64,000 nucleotides of DNA from Leifsonia sp. Leaf336 (lineage in GTDB: Bacteria; Actinomycetota; Actinomycetes; Actinomycetales; Microbacteriaceae), in NCBI RefSeq assembly GCF_001423695.1, contig NZ_LMOZ01000001.1, positions 1,002,443 through 1,066,442 on the forward strand. The letters run 5' to 3'. A model generated the notes under the pieces. It ran no database searches and was not told where the DNA came from. It saw nothing but the letters and a program-made list of their open reading frames with translations. Of the stretch, positions 33,742 through 43,583 are shown piece by piece. The first letter of the stretch is position 1. Each line of letters starts with the position of its first letter. Both the position numbers and the translations under genes were made by a program.

Positions 33742-34797
33742 ATGCCTGAAACCGCACGCTCCGGCCTTCGCCGGTCGCGTCTCGTCCTGTCACTCGCCGC
33801 CGTCGTCTCGGCCGCCGCCCTCGCCCTCACCGGGTGTTCCGCGAGCGGTTCCGGCGCCGAGAGCCCGTCCTCGGGCTCCGCCGGGAGCTTCCCCGTGACG
33901 ATCGACAGTGCGCTCGGCAAGACCACCATCGACGCCGCTCCGAAGCGTGTCGCCACCTGGGGCTGGGGTGCGCAGGACATCGCCCTCGCCCTCGGGATCG
34001 TCCCCGTCGCGATGCCGAAGTTCAGCTACGGCGGCGACGCGAACGGCCTCCTGCCCTGGGACGCCGAGAAGATCAAGCAGCTCAAGGGCACGACGCCCCA
34101 GCTCCTCGACGCCGACTCCGGTGAAGTGCCGTTCGAGCAGTTCGTCAAGGCGAAGCCCGACGTCATCCTCGCCCCGTACTCCGGCCTCACCCAGACCGAG
34201 TTCGACACACTGAGCAAGATCGCCCCGGTCGTCGCCTACCCCGAGAAGCCGTGGGCGACCAGCTGGCGCGACCAGACCGCGATCGTCGGCAAGGCGCTTG
34301 GCCTGTCGTCGGAAGCCGCCGCCCTCGTGAAGAAGACCGAGAGCGCGGTCACCGCACTCTCCGACAAGTACCCGGTGATCAAGGACAAGACGTTCTTCTA
34401 CGCCGCCGCCAACGAGCCCGGTGTTCTCAACGTCTATCGCGCGGAGGACCCGCGCGTGCAGCTGCTCAACGACCTCGGGATGAAGAACTCGCCGAGCATC
34501 GCGGCCCTCGACTCGTCGAAGGGCGACGGCAGCTTCTTCTACCAGCTCAGCTACGAGAACCTCTCGAAGATCGACACCGGCCTGCTGGTGATGTACTTCG
34601 ACAAGCAGTCGTCGGTCGACGCCTTCACCGCCGACCCGCTGGTCGCCGCGATGCCGACGATCAAGGAGGGCCGCTTCGCCCCGATCGTCGGGGAGTCGTT
34701 CGTCTCCGCGACGAGCGCCCCGAGTGTGCTGAGCATCCCGTGGATGCTCGACCGCTACGTGCCGCAGCTGGCCGCGGCCGCCGAGAAGGTCAAGTAG
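33742..34797 (+). CDS. Iron-siderophore-binding lipoprotein
   Basis: A 351-residue periplasmic-binding-protein of the FepB/FhuD class. The signal peptide ends in lipobox ALTGC near residue 33, followed by a Ser/Gly linker. The two lobes joined by one long helix show KRVATWGWGAQDIALALGI, VKAKPDVILAPYSGLTQTEF, and VISATSA-like late segments (VGESFVSATSAPSVLSIPW). GAGGAG lies 4-5 bases before the ATG. It is the first gene of an operon under the iron box. The exact siderophore class is unknown. Confidence 0.93.
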   Translation: MPETARSGLRRSRLVLSLAAVVSAAALALTGCSASGSGAESPSSGSAGSFPVTIDSALGKTTIDAAPKRVATWGWGAQDIALALGIVPVAMPKFSYGGDANGLLPWDAEKIKQLKGTTPQLLDADSGEVPFEQFVKAKPDVILAPYSGLTQTEFDTLSKIAPVVAYPEKPWATSWRDQTAIVGKALGLSSEAAALVKKTESAVTALSDKYPVIKDKTFFYAAANEPGVLNVYRAEDPRVQLLNDLGMKNSPSIAALDSSKGDGSFFYQLSYENLSKIDTGLLVMYFDKQSSVDAFTADPLVAAMPTIKEGRFAPIVGESFVSATSAPSVLSIPWMLDRYVPQLAAAAEKVK

Positions 34798-34804
34798 CCG
34801 CTCG

Positions 34805-35866
34805 ATGCCCACTGGTGTCGCCACCGCCGGCGCCGGTCGCACGGGGGAGGCCCCCGCTCGCGTCCGGCGTGGTCGGCGCACGCTGATCGGCTTCGTGGTC
34901 GCCGTCGTGGTGCTGCTGATGGTGTGCGTGCTGAGCCTGATGGTCGGCGCGCGCACCATCGCGCCCGCCGACGTCCTCCACGCGCTGACGCACTACTCGG
35001 CGACCGACGACGACTCCCTGGTCGTCGTCGGCAGCCGGCTGCCGCGCACGCTGCTCGGCCTCGCGGCCGGGCTGGCGCTGGGGCTCGCCGGCACCGTCAT
35101 GCAGGGGCTCTCGCGCAACCCGCTGGCCGATCCCGGCATCCTCGGTGTCAACTTCGGTGCTTCGCTCGCGGTCGTCGTCGCGATCGCGTTCCTCGGGGTC
35201 ACCGCCGTCTCGGGCTACGTGTGGTTCGCGTTCGCCGGAGCCGCGCTCGCCGCGGGAGTCGTCTATGCGGTCTCGGCCGTGGGGCGGGAGGGCGCGACCC
35301 CGGTCAAGCTCGCGCTCGCCGGCGCGGCGGTCTCTGCCGCCCTAGGCTCGCTCATCACCGCGGTCATGCTGACCAGCCGGGTCTCGCTCGACCAGATGCG
35401 GTTCTGGCAGGTCGGCTCGCTCGCGGGTCGCGGCTTCGGCGTGCTGTGGCAGGTGTTGCCGACGCTCGTCGTCGGCGCCGCGCTGGCATTGGCGCTCGGG
35501 AGGCTGCTCAACGGCCTGGCGCTCGGCGACGACGTCGCGCGCGGACTCGGGCAGCGTGTCGGCCTCGCGCGTGCGCTGTCCGCCGTCGCGATCGTGCTGC
35601 TCTGCGGCTCGGCGACCGCCGCCGTCGGCCCGATCGCGTTCGTCGGTCTCGTCGTTCCGCACGTGGCCCGTTGGGTCGTCGGCGCGGACTACCGTCGCAT
35701 CCTCGCCTACTCGGCCGTGATCGCCCCCGCTCTGCTGATCGCGTGCGACGTCATCGGCCGCGTCGTCGCGCCGCCCGGCGAGCTGCAGGTCGGCATCGTG
35801 ATGGCGTTCGTGGGGGCGCCGCTGTTCATCGCGCTGGTGCGCCGACGAAAGCTGGTGGGACTGTGA
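34805..35866 (+). CDS. FecCD-type siderophore ABC permease 1
   Basis: A 353-residue membrane protein with about nine to ten helices. Seen: [44 protein letters not shown] at about 77-120, the hallmark of the FecCD family, and [19 protein letters not shown], the coupling region that meets the ATPase. The stop overlaps the GTG of the second permease (GTGA). Confidence 0.95.
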   Translation: MPTGVATAGAGRTGEAPARVRRGRRTLIGFVVAVVVLLMVCVLSLMVGARTIAPADVLHALTHYSATDDDSLVVVGSRLPRTLLGLAAGLALGLAGTVMQGLSRNPLADPGILGVNFGASLAVVVAIAFLGVTAVSGYVWFAFAGAALAAGVVYAVSAVGREGATPVKLALAGAAVSAALGSLITAVMLTSRVSLDQMRFWQVGSLAGRGFGVLWQVLPTLVVGAALALALGRLLNGLALGDDVARGLGQRVGLARALSAVAIVLLCGSATAAVGPIAFVGLVVPHVARWVVGADYRRILAYSAVIAPALLIACDVIGRVVAPPGELQVGIVMAFVGAPLFIALVRRRKLVGL

Positions 35867-36927
35867 GCGCGCCGACGGCGACGTCGCGCACGGCGGCGGG
35901 TGCGGCCTCCCGGGTGGCGCTCGATCGCCGACGCCGACGGAGCCGGGCGACCCGGGTGTCCGTCGTTCTCGCGGTGCTCGTGTTCGTGGTGTCCGCGGTC
36001 TCGCTCACGCTCGGCGCGGCGGGTGTCGCCCCGGTCGACGTGCTCGCCGCGCTCGTCGGCCGTGCCGATCGGCTCACGTCCTTCGTCATCCTCGACCTCC
36101 GGCTGCCGCGGCTGCTGGCGGCCGTGCTGGTCGGCGCGTGCCTCGGCATCTCCGGAGGCCTGTTCCAGTCCGTCGCGCGCAACCCGCTGGCGAGTCCGGA
36201 CATCATCGGCATCACGACGGCCGCCAGCGCGACCGGCGCCGTCGCCCTGGTCTGGTTCGGGATCACCGGTCTCGCCCTCACGGGGGTCGTCCTCGTCGGC
36301 ACGCTGGTCGCCGCCGTGCTGATCTACGTGCTGGCCTGGCGCAACGGGGTGAGCGGGTACCGTTTCGTGCTCGTCGGGATCGGCTTCGCCGCGATCTGCG
36401 CCGGGCTCGTGTCGTACGTGCTGACCCGCGCCGACCTGAGCGACGTGCAGCAGGCGCTCGTCTGGATCACCGGCAGCCTCAACAGCATCGACGATGTGTC
36501 GCTGACCGTGCTCGGCGCGAGCGCCGTGGTGCTCGTGCCTGCGGCGCTGCTGGTCGGGAGGCCGCTCGCCGCCCTCGGGCTCGGCGACGACGTGGCCGCC
36601 GGGATCGGCGTGCGCCCGGAGCGCACGCGCATCCTGAGCATCGCGGTCGGGGTGGCGCTGGCCGCCGCGGCGGTCTCGGTGGCCGGACCGATCGCCTTCG
36701 TCGCGCTGCTCGCTGCGCCGGTGGCGAGACGACTCGTCGGGCGCGGTTCGCTCGCGCTCGTTCCCGCCGCGCTCGTCGGCGCCCTCGTGCTCGTCGTCTC
36801 CGACGTCGTCGCGCAGTTCGCGGTTCCCGGGGTCGTGTTCCCCGTCGGCGTCGTCACCGGGATCGTCGGAGCGCCCTACCTTCTCTGGCAGTTGGCCAGA
36901 ACCAACCGCATCGGCCGGGGAGGCTGA
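35863..36927 (+). CDS. FecCD-type siderophore ABC permease 2
   Basis: A 354-residue membrane protein with an Arg-rich N terminus and the same fold as its partner. Seen: [39 protein letters not shown] and [19 protein letters not shown]. The GTG start overlaps the previous stop. Two different permeases imply a heterodimeric channel. Confidence 0.95.
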   Translation: MSAPTATSRTAAGAASRVALDRRRRRSRATRVSVVLAVLVFVVSAVSLTLGAAGVAPVDVLAALVGRADRLTSFVILDLRLPRLLAAVLVGACLGISGGLFQSVARNPLASPDIIGITTAASATGAVALVWFGITGLALTGVVLVGTLVAAVLIYVLAWRNGVSGYRFVLVGIGFAAICAGLVSYVLTRADLSDVQQALVWITGSLNSIDDVSLTVLGASAVVLVPAALLVGRPLAALGLGDDVAAGIGVRPERTRILSIAVGVALAAAAVSVAGPIAFVALLAAPVARRLVGRGSLALVPAALVGALVLVVSDVVAQFAVPGVVFPVGVVTGIVGAPYLLWQLARTNRIGRGG

Positions 36928-36929
36928 CC

Positions 36930-37730
36930 ATGACCACGGAGATCACTCTCGCCGCGCGCGACCTGACCCTCGCCTACGAGGGCCGGGTGGTCGTCGACGG
37001 CCTCGACCTCGACATCCCGCCCGGCCGGGTCACGGCCATCGTCGGGCCGAACGCGTGCGGCAAGTCCACGCTGCTGCGCGGACTGTCCCGGCTGCTCGCA
37101 CCGGCCTCCGGGAGCGTGCTGCTCGACGGCGCCGACATCCGCTCGCTGCCGACCAAGGAGGTCGCGACCCGGTTGGGCCTGCTGCCGCAGACGCCGACCG
37201 CGCCCGACGGCATCACCGTGGCCGATCTCGTCTCACGCGGACGCTACCCGCACCAGGGCTGGTTCAGGCGGTGGACGGCCGAGGACGATGCCGCGGTCCA
37301 GGAGGCCATGACCGCCACCGGCGTCGCCGACCTCGCCGACCGTGCCATCGACGAGCTCTCGGGAGGGCAGCGCCAGCGCGTCTGGATCGCCATGGCGCTC
37401 GCTCAGCAGACAGGGATCCTCCTGCTCGACGAGCCGACGACGTTCCTCGACATCAGCCACCAGCTCGACGTGCTCGATCTGCTGCTCGATCTCAACGCGG
37501 CTCGGGGGAGCACGATCGTGATGGTGCTCCACGACCTCAACCTCGCCTCCCGGTACGCCGACCACCTGATCGCGATGCGCGCGGGCTCGATCGTGGCCTC
37601 CGGCGACCCGTCCGAGGTGGTAACTGCCGAACTGGTGCGCGACGTCTTCGGCGTCGAGTCCGTCATCGCGCCCGACCCGGTGGCCGGGACGCCCTTGGTC
37701 GTGCCGCTCGGGCGGCATCACACGCTCTAA
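36930..37730 (+). CDS. Siderophore ABC importer ATPase (FepC/FecE type)
   Basis: A 266-residue ATPase. Seen: Walker [17 protein letters not shown] (about 34-49), Q-loop [12 protein letters not shown], signature [16 protein letters not shown], Walker [14 protein letters not shown] and switch [13 protein letters not shown]. It completes the operon binding protein-permease-permease-ATPase, 2 bases after the second permease. No siderophore biosynthesis genes are adjacent, so the cell may use foreign or separately encoded siderophores. Confidence 0.96.
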   Translation: MTTEITLAARDLTLAYEGRVVVDGLDLDIPPGRVTAIVGPNACGKSTLLRGLSRLLAPASGSVLLDGADIRSLPTKEVATRLGLLPQTPTAPDGITVADLVSRGRYPHQGWFRRWTAEDDAAVQEAMTATGVADLADRAIDELSGGQRQRVWIAMALAQQTGILLLDEPTTFLDISHQLDVLDLLLDLNAARGSTIVMVLHDLNLASRYADHLIAMRAGSIVASGDPSEVVTAELVRDVFGVESVIAPDPVAGTPLVVPLGRHHTL

Positions 37731-38029
37731 GGGCCGGAGCGGGCGGCCGGCAGCGCGTCCGCCGGTGGTCCGGATCGCCGCTCGGGTGAGACCGACGCCT
37801 CGCGACGGCGCATTCTTCCGGCCACGGCGGGCGCGTTGTCGTGTGTCTGGCAACGCAACCGAAGTGATCGGACGGCTGCGGCTCATGCCAGGTCCTCGCT
37901 GGGACACCGCCCTATCGCGCGGGGTCGGCACGACTTCAGGGCGGCAACGCCAGCAGTTTACGACCGCCCCCGAGCCGGCCGCGATACCCCCGGAGGGCGG
38001 GGTGCGCCCCCATCTGGAAGAATCGACGC
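37731..38029. other. Non-coding gap between the iron operon and hisS
   Basis: About 300 bases without a supported gene. There is no T-run terminator and no tRNA-like or T-box-like structure that I can see. A small GTTG/CAAC stem lies near 37835-37855. Just before hisS, AAGAAT (38018-38023) ends 6 bases before the ATG and could be a weak -10 box. Confidence 0.5.
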
Positions 38030-39322
38030 ATGGCTTCCCCGATCACACCGCCCCGCGGCATGCGCGACTTCCTCCCCGCCGAGAAGGCCCGCCGCGAGCA
38101 TGCGCTCGGTGTGATCCGCCGGAGCTTCGCCGCGCACGGCTTCGACGAGATCGAGACGCCCGTCGTGGAGGACGTCGCCCGGCTGCACTCGGGCCTCGGC
38201 GGCGACAACGAGAAGCTCGCGTTCAGCGTGCTCAAGCGCGGCCTGGGCGGCGACGACCTCCGCGAGGCGATCGAATCGGGCGACACGCTCGCGCTCTGCG
38301 ATCTCGGCCTCCGCTTCGACCTCACCGTGCCGCTGGCCCGCTTCTACGCCAGTCACCGCGGCGAGCTTCCTCCCGTGTTCCGCAGCATCCAGATCGCGCC
38401 GGTCTGGCGTGCCGAGCGGCCGCAGAAGGGCCGTTACCGCCAGTTCGTGCAGTGCGACATCGACATCATCGGCGAGGGCTCCCAGCTGGCGGAGGTCGAG
38501 CTCATCACCGCGACCGCCGCGGCGCTGGAGGCCCTGGGGCTGACCGGCTGCACGATCCGCATCAACGACCGCCGCATCCTGGGCGGCCTCCTCGAGTACT
38601 GCGGGTTCGCCGAGGCGCGCTGGCCGCAGGTACTGATCTCGATCGACAAGCTCGACAAGATCGGCGCGGAGGGCGTCGTCGCCGAGCTCAGTGAGGGCGG
38701 AGCGGACTCCGCTGCCGTGCTGGGCGGCATCCTCGCCGCTCTCGAGCCGCACCTCGCCGACGGGGGAGTGGAACTGACCGTCGAGGCGATCGCCGGCATC
38801 CTGCCCGCGGGCATGGACACTGACGCCATCGCCGAGCTGGAGGCGCTGGCCCACGCGCTCGACACCCTTCCGGAGGGCGTCGCACTGCGGTTCGACCCCA
38901 CGCTGGTGCGCGGCATGGGCTACTACACCGGCACCATCTTCGAGATCGCGCACCCGGGCTCCGGCAGCTCGGTAGGAGGCGGCGGCCGCTACGACGGGAT
39001 GATCGGGCGGTTCCTCGGCACGGACGTGCCCGCGGCCGGCTTCTCGATCGGCTTCGAGCGCGTCGTCGACCTGATCGACGTGCCCGACGACTCCGCCGCC
39101 GACTCGGTCGTGCTCGTGCACGACGCTGACGTGCCGCTGGACCGGCTGATGGCGATCAAGTCATCGCTCGTCGCCTCCGGCAAGCGCGTGCGGCTGGACC
39201 GCCGGGCGAAGAACCTCAAGGCGGTGCTCGATCGGGCCGCGGCGTCCGGCTACCGGTCGTTCGCGTTCGTGGGGGCGGGCACGGCGGACGCCTCCGCACT
39301 CGAGTTCAAGCCGCTGGCCTGA
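38030..39322 (+). CDS. hisS: Histidyl-tRNA synthetase
   Basis: Charges tRNA-His with histidine. It has 430 residues and a class II core. Seen: the N-terminal PPRGMRDFLPAEKARRE, motif 2 FRSIQIAPVWRAERPQKGRYRQFVQCDIDIIG (about 119-150), histidine-specific VRGMGYYTGTIFEIAH and motif 3 GGGGRYDGMIGRF. A C-terminal anticodon-binding domain covers about 345-425. The ATG has no strong ribosome site (a weak GGAAG lies 9 bases upstream). Confidence 0.96.
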   Translation: MASPITPPRGMRDFLPAEKARREHALGVIRRSFAAHGFDEIETPVVEDVARLHSGLGGDNEKLAFSVLKRGLGGDDLREAIESGDTLALCDLGLRFDLTVPLARFYASHRGELPPVFRSIQIAPVWRAERPQKGRYRQFVQCDIDIIGEGSQLAEVELITATAAALEALGLTGCTIRINDRRILGGLLEYCGFAEARWPQVLISIDKLDKIGAEGVVAELSEGGADSAAVLGGILAALEPHLADGGVELTVEAIAGILPAGMDTDAIAELEALAHALDTLPEGVALRFDPTLVRGMGYYTGTIFEIAHPGSGSSVGGGGRYDGMIGRFLGTDVPAAGFSIGFERVVDLIDVPDDSAADSVVLVHDADVPLDRLMAIKSSLVASGKRVRLDRRAKNLKAVLDRAAASGYRSFAFVGAGTADASALEFKPLA

Positions 39323-39385
39323 GCGACTCCGTCGCCGGCACGCCGCCGCGACCACGCCAGATCCCGCAAGCATCCCGCCACAGCG

Positions 39386-40732
<1,347 letters not shown>

Positions 40733-40751
40733 GCTCGCTCCGCCCGCTCGC

Positions 40752-40808
40752 CGAAGGGCGAGTCGTCGTCCCTTTCGCGCTCCGAAGGGGACAACGACTC
40801 GCCCTTCG
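40752..40808. repeat. Dispersed hairpin repeat, copy B
   Basis: Two 26-base arms (40752-40777 and 40783-40808) pair at 24 of 26 positions around a 5-base loop. The arm starts CGAAGGGCGAGTCGT, as in the element at 9468-9524, and the same TCGCTAG tail follows. It sits 20 bases after the eno stop and might also shape the eno mRNA end; no T-run follows. The tail provides the -10 box of the next gene. Confidence 0.75.
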
Positions 40809-40820
40809 ACGCCGCGTCGC

Positions 40821-40826
40821 TAGGCT
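40821..40826 (+). promoter_or_regulatory. -10 box TAGGCT, probably leaderless, for the 84-residue membrane protein
   Basis: TAGGCT ends 6 bases before the ATG at 40833. Its first bases are the conserved TAG tail of hairpin repeat copy B. Confidence 0.5.
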
Positions 40827-40832
40827 CACCCC

Positions 40833-41087
40833 ATGCGCAGTGCGAGCGTCCCGGCGGAGATCCTCCCTCTCGCCCTCTTCCTGCTGCTCGCCGCGCTCTT
40901 CGCCGTGTTCGGCGCCTACCTGCTGCGTCGCCCCGAGCGGGCGGCGGCCTTGTTCAGCGACCGGGAGGCGCGGCACGCGTTCCGCGCGAAGGACGCACGC
41001 GCGATCGGCCTCGTGTTCACGATCGGGGGGATCGGCCTCCTGGTGGTCGGCGCCGTGCGTCTCGTGCTGACACTGGCAGCGGGCTGA
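40833..41087 (+). CDS. Small two-helix membrane protein of unknown function
   Basis: An 84-residue protein with two transmembrane helices (about residues 9-30 and 60-80). They are joined by a charged cytoplasmic loop RRPERAAALFSDREARHAFRAKDAR. No family name is certain. It begins directly after a leaderless-type promoter and lies between eno and the divisome gene ftsB. Confidence 0.7.
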   Translation: MRSASVPAEILPLALFLLLAALFAVFGAYLLRRPERAAALFSDREARHAFRAKDARAIGLVFTIGGIGLLVVGAVRLVLTLAAG

Positions 41088-41197
41088 ACGGCGGGCGACA
41101 CCCCGCGCTCACGGCCGTCTCCGGGCAGGCATCGCCTACGATTGAGCACGGGGCCTTCCGGTCCTCCATGTCCGTCGAGACCACCCGGGAGGGGCCC

Positions 41198-41728
41198 ATG
41201 CCGAAGCAGTCCGGCCCCCGCACCAAGCGCGTCGCCGCGTCGTTCGACGAGCCGACGCAGACCGGTCGCTGGCTGCGCGGCCTCCACTTCTCGGCGTTCT
41301 CGCTGGTGATGATGGGCGCGGTCGTGCTCGCGGTGGTGATCCTCGCGCCGTCCCTGCAGGGGTTCCTCGCGCAACGGCAGCAGATCGCCGACCAGCAGAA
41401 GGCGGTCGACCAGCTCTCCGCCCAGGTCGACGCGCTCAAGGGGCAGCGTGCGCGCTGGAACGACCCGAGCTACATCCGGGCGCAGGCGCGCGATCGGCTC
41501 TACTACGTGATGCCGGGCGAGGTCAGCTACCTCGTCATCGACGACCGCCCTCCCGCGGCCACCAAAGACCCCACTCCGGTGAGCTCCAAGCTGCAGAAGA
41601 CCCATACCGACTGGGTCGGCTCCCTCTTCGGTTCGCTCATGGGCGCCGGTCTCACCGACGCGACGCCCGCGCAGCTCGGCTCCACGCCGGCCCCGACTCC
41701 TCCCCCCAGCAACACAGGCGGCAAATGA
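41198..41728 (+). CDS. ftsB: FtsB/DivIC-type cell division protein
   Basis: A bitopic divisome protein that with FtsL and FtsQ helps activate septal wall synthesis. From the ATG at 41198 (GGGAGGGG just upstream) it has 176 residues; an in-frame ATG at 41168 would add ten. Seen: a basic cytoplasmic head, one membrane segment (about residues 38-60), a coiled coil with QRQQIADQQKAVDQLSAQVDALK, then the conserved ARWNDPSYIRAQARDRLYYVMPGEVSYLV. The Pro/Thr-rich C terminus is disordered. The stop overlaps the DUF501 start. Confidence 0.9.
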   Translation: MPKQSGPRTKRVAASFDEPTQTGRWLRGLHFSAFSLVMMGAVVLAVVILAPSLQGFLAQRQQIADQQKAVDQLSAQVDALKGQRARWNDPSYIRAQARDRLYYVMPGEVSYLVIDDRPPAATKDPTPVSSKLQKTHTDWVGSLFGSLMGAGLTDATPAQLGSTPAPTPPPSNTGGK

Positions 41729-42240
41729 TGACCAGACCCCCGTTCGACCCCGTGACCGACGCCGACATCGCCGCCGTGAGCGAGCAGCTCGGCCGGCCGG
41801 CGCGCAACGTCGTCGGCATCGCCGCCCGCTGCGTCTGCGGGCGCCCCACGGTCGTTTCGACCGCTCCGCGCCTCGACGACGGCACACCGTTCCCGACCTT
41901 CTACTACCTCAGCCACCCTGCCGCCACCGCCGCCATGTCGCAGCTGGAGGCCACCCAGGTGATGAACGAGTACAACGACCTCCTCGCCGACGACGAGCAG
42001 GTGCGCGAGCAGTACCGCGCGGCGCACGAGCAATACCTCGCCGACCGCGAGTCCATCGGGGTGGTGGAGGAGCTCGCGGGCGTTTCGGCCGGCGGCATGC
42101 CCACCAGGGTCAAGTGCCTGCACGCGGTCGCGGCGCACGCGCTCGCCGCCGGACCCGGCGTCAACCCGATCGGCGACCTCGCCCTCGCCCGGGGAGGGTG
42201 GTCGCCGGAGGTGTGCGAGTGCCGCATCCAGGTCGGCTGA
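41725..42240 (+). CDS. DUF501 family protein
   Basis: A 171-residue protein of the DUF501 family, whose function is not known to me. Seen: the characteristic ARCVCGRPTVVSTAPRLDDGTPFPTFYYLSHP with two cysteines, and a C-terminal KCLHAVAAHALAAGPGVNPIGD and VCECRI with further cysteines and a histidine, together suggestive of a metal site. The ATG overlaps the ftsB stop (ATGA). In many actinobacteria the next gene is ppx; here it is a subtilase. Confidence 0.92.
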   Translation: MMTRPPFDPVTDADIAAVSEQLGRPARNVVGIAARCVCGRPTVVSTAPRLDDGTPFPTFYYLSHPAATAAMSQLEATQVMNEYNDLLADDEQVREQYRAAHEQYLADRESIGVVEELAGVSAGGMPTRVKCLHAVAAHALAAGPGVNPIGDLALARGGWSPEVCECRIQVG

Positions 42241-43544
42241 CCCCGGCGGCCTCACTCTCCCGCTCCCGGTTCGGCCGGGTGCGTCATCGCGCGGCGTCCG
42301 TCGTCGGAGCGCTCGTGACGGCGTTCGCGATCGGGCTGGCGCCGGCCACGGTCGCGCACGCCGATCAGGTGCGCGACATGCAGTACTGGCTGAACGACTA
42401 CGGCTTCACGAAGGCCTGGCAGACGACCAAGGGCGCCGGCGTGAAGGTCGCCGTGATCGACACGGGGGTGGACGGCTCGGTGCCCGATCTCGCGGGCGCG
42501 ATCGCGGGAGGCACCGATGTGTCCGGGGTCGGTGCAGCGAACGGTGAGAAGCCGCTCGGAGCAGGCGAGGCCGCCGACCACGGCACCTGGGTCGCCTCGC
42601 TGCTCGCCGGGCGAGGTACGGGCCCAGACTCCGGCGTGCTCGGCGCGGCGCCGCAGGCGAGCATCCTCACTGCCTCCGTGGCGCTCGGCACCTCCATCGG
42701 CGCGGTCAGCAGCGACGACCAGGTGGCGGAGGCCGTGCGCTGGGCCGTGGACAACGGCGCCTCGGTCATCAACATGTCGCTCACCCGAAACACGCTCGAC
42801 TGGCCGACGAGCTGGGACGACGCGTTCCAGTATGCGTTCTCGCACGACGTCGTCGTCGTCGCCGCGGCGGGCAACCGGGGGAGCGGGACCACCGAGGTGG
42901 GTGCGCCCGCGACGATCCCGGGCGTGCTGACCGTCGCCGGCGTCGACCGCGCGGGCCAGGCCTCCTTCGACGCCTCCTCGCAGGGCATCACGATCGGCGT
43001 CTCCGCCCCGAGCGAGCAGTTGGTCGGCGCGAACCCGGGCGGAGGCTACGTGCAGTGGGCCGGGACCAGCGGGGCGGCACCGCTCGTCTCCGGCGCGGTC
43101 GCCCTGGTGCGGGCCGCGCACCCCGAGCTGAAGGCGCCGGATGTCATCAACCGCATCATCAAGACGGCGCGCCCGGCCGGAGGCACGGTGCCGAGCCCGG
43201 TGTACGGCTACGGCCTGCTCGACGCCGCGGCCGCGGTCACCGCGACCGTGCCGCACGTGACCGCGAACCCGATGGGCGATCTGACCCAGTGGATCCACAT
43301 CCATCGGCGTGCGGACACGCCCGCGACGGCGGCCCCCGGGGCCCGGGACGCCCAGGCCGCCCCCGCGCCGAAAGCTCTGACCCCCGAGCGCCCTGTAACA
43401 TGGAGAGCGTTCCTCTGGCCGCAATGGAGCGTCCTCACCACCCTCTGGCTCCCGTTCAGCCTGATCTCCGGTTTCGTGGCCCTCCTCGCCCTCGGCGCGG
43501 TCGGCGCGTGGCTGCATTTCAGGCGGGCGGCGCGTAGGGGGTAG
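42219..43544 (+). CDS. Membrane-anchored S8 subtilisin-like protease (mycosin-like architecture)
   Basis: A 441-residue serine protease. A signal peptide (about residues 12-48, ending ATVAHA-D) is followed by a subtilase domain with the catalytic aspartate in VAVIDTGVDG, histidine in DHGTWVASLLAG, oxyanion asparagine in VVAAAGNRGS and serine in AGTSGAAPLVSG. A Pro/Ala-rich linker and one C-terminal helix (about 407-430) anchor it outside the membrane. This order matches mycosins (MycP) of type VII secretion, but no type VII genes are present. GTG at 42219 has GGAGG 7 bases upstream; it overlaps the end of the DUF501 gene by 22 bases. Confidence 0.88.
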   Translation: MPHPGRLTPAASLSRSRFGRVRHRAASVVGALVTAFAIGLAPATVAHADQVRDMQYWLNDYGFTKAWQTTKGAGVKVAVIDTGVDGSVPDLAGAIAGGTDVSGVGAANGEKPLGAGEAADHGTWVASLLAGRGTGPDSGVLGAAPQASILTASVALGTSIGAVSSDDQVAEAVRWAVDNGASVINMSLTRNTLDWPTSWDDAFQYAFSHDVVVVAAAGNRGSGTTEVGAPATIPGVLTVAGVDRAGQASFDASSQGITIGVSAPSEQLVGANPGGGYVQWAGTSGAAPLVSGAVALVRAAHPELKAPDVINRIIKTARPAGGTVPSPVYGYGLLDAAAAVTATVPHVTANPMGDLTQWIHIHRRADTPATAAPGARDAQAAPAPKALTPERPVTWRAFLWPQWSVLTTLWLPFSLISGFVALLALGAVGAWLHFRRAARRG

Positions 43545-43547
43545 ATT
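43542..43547 (+). promoter_or_regulatory. -10 box TAGATT of ndh, overlapping the protease stop codon
   Basis: TAGATT starts with the TAG stop of the subtilase gene. Transcription would begin near 43554, just ahead of the GAGGAG ribosome site (43568-43573). Confidence 0.55.
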
Positions 43548-43583
43548 AACCCCCATACTTTCGTGTTGAGGAGACGCATTACT

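Noticed and set aside
37731-38029. T-box or other riboswitch before hisS
   Set aside because: No T-box sequence, specifier loop or terminator/antiterminator pair is visible.
40752-40808. Simple rho-independent terminator of eno
   Set aside because: The stem is long, but no T-run follows on either strand and a related element occurs 31 kb away beside another gene, so a repeat family explains it better.
42219-43544. Type VII secretion locus
   Set aside because: Only the mycosin-like protease is present. No EccB, EccC, EccD, EccE or WXG100-type gene occurs in the window.
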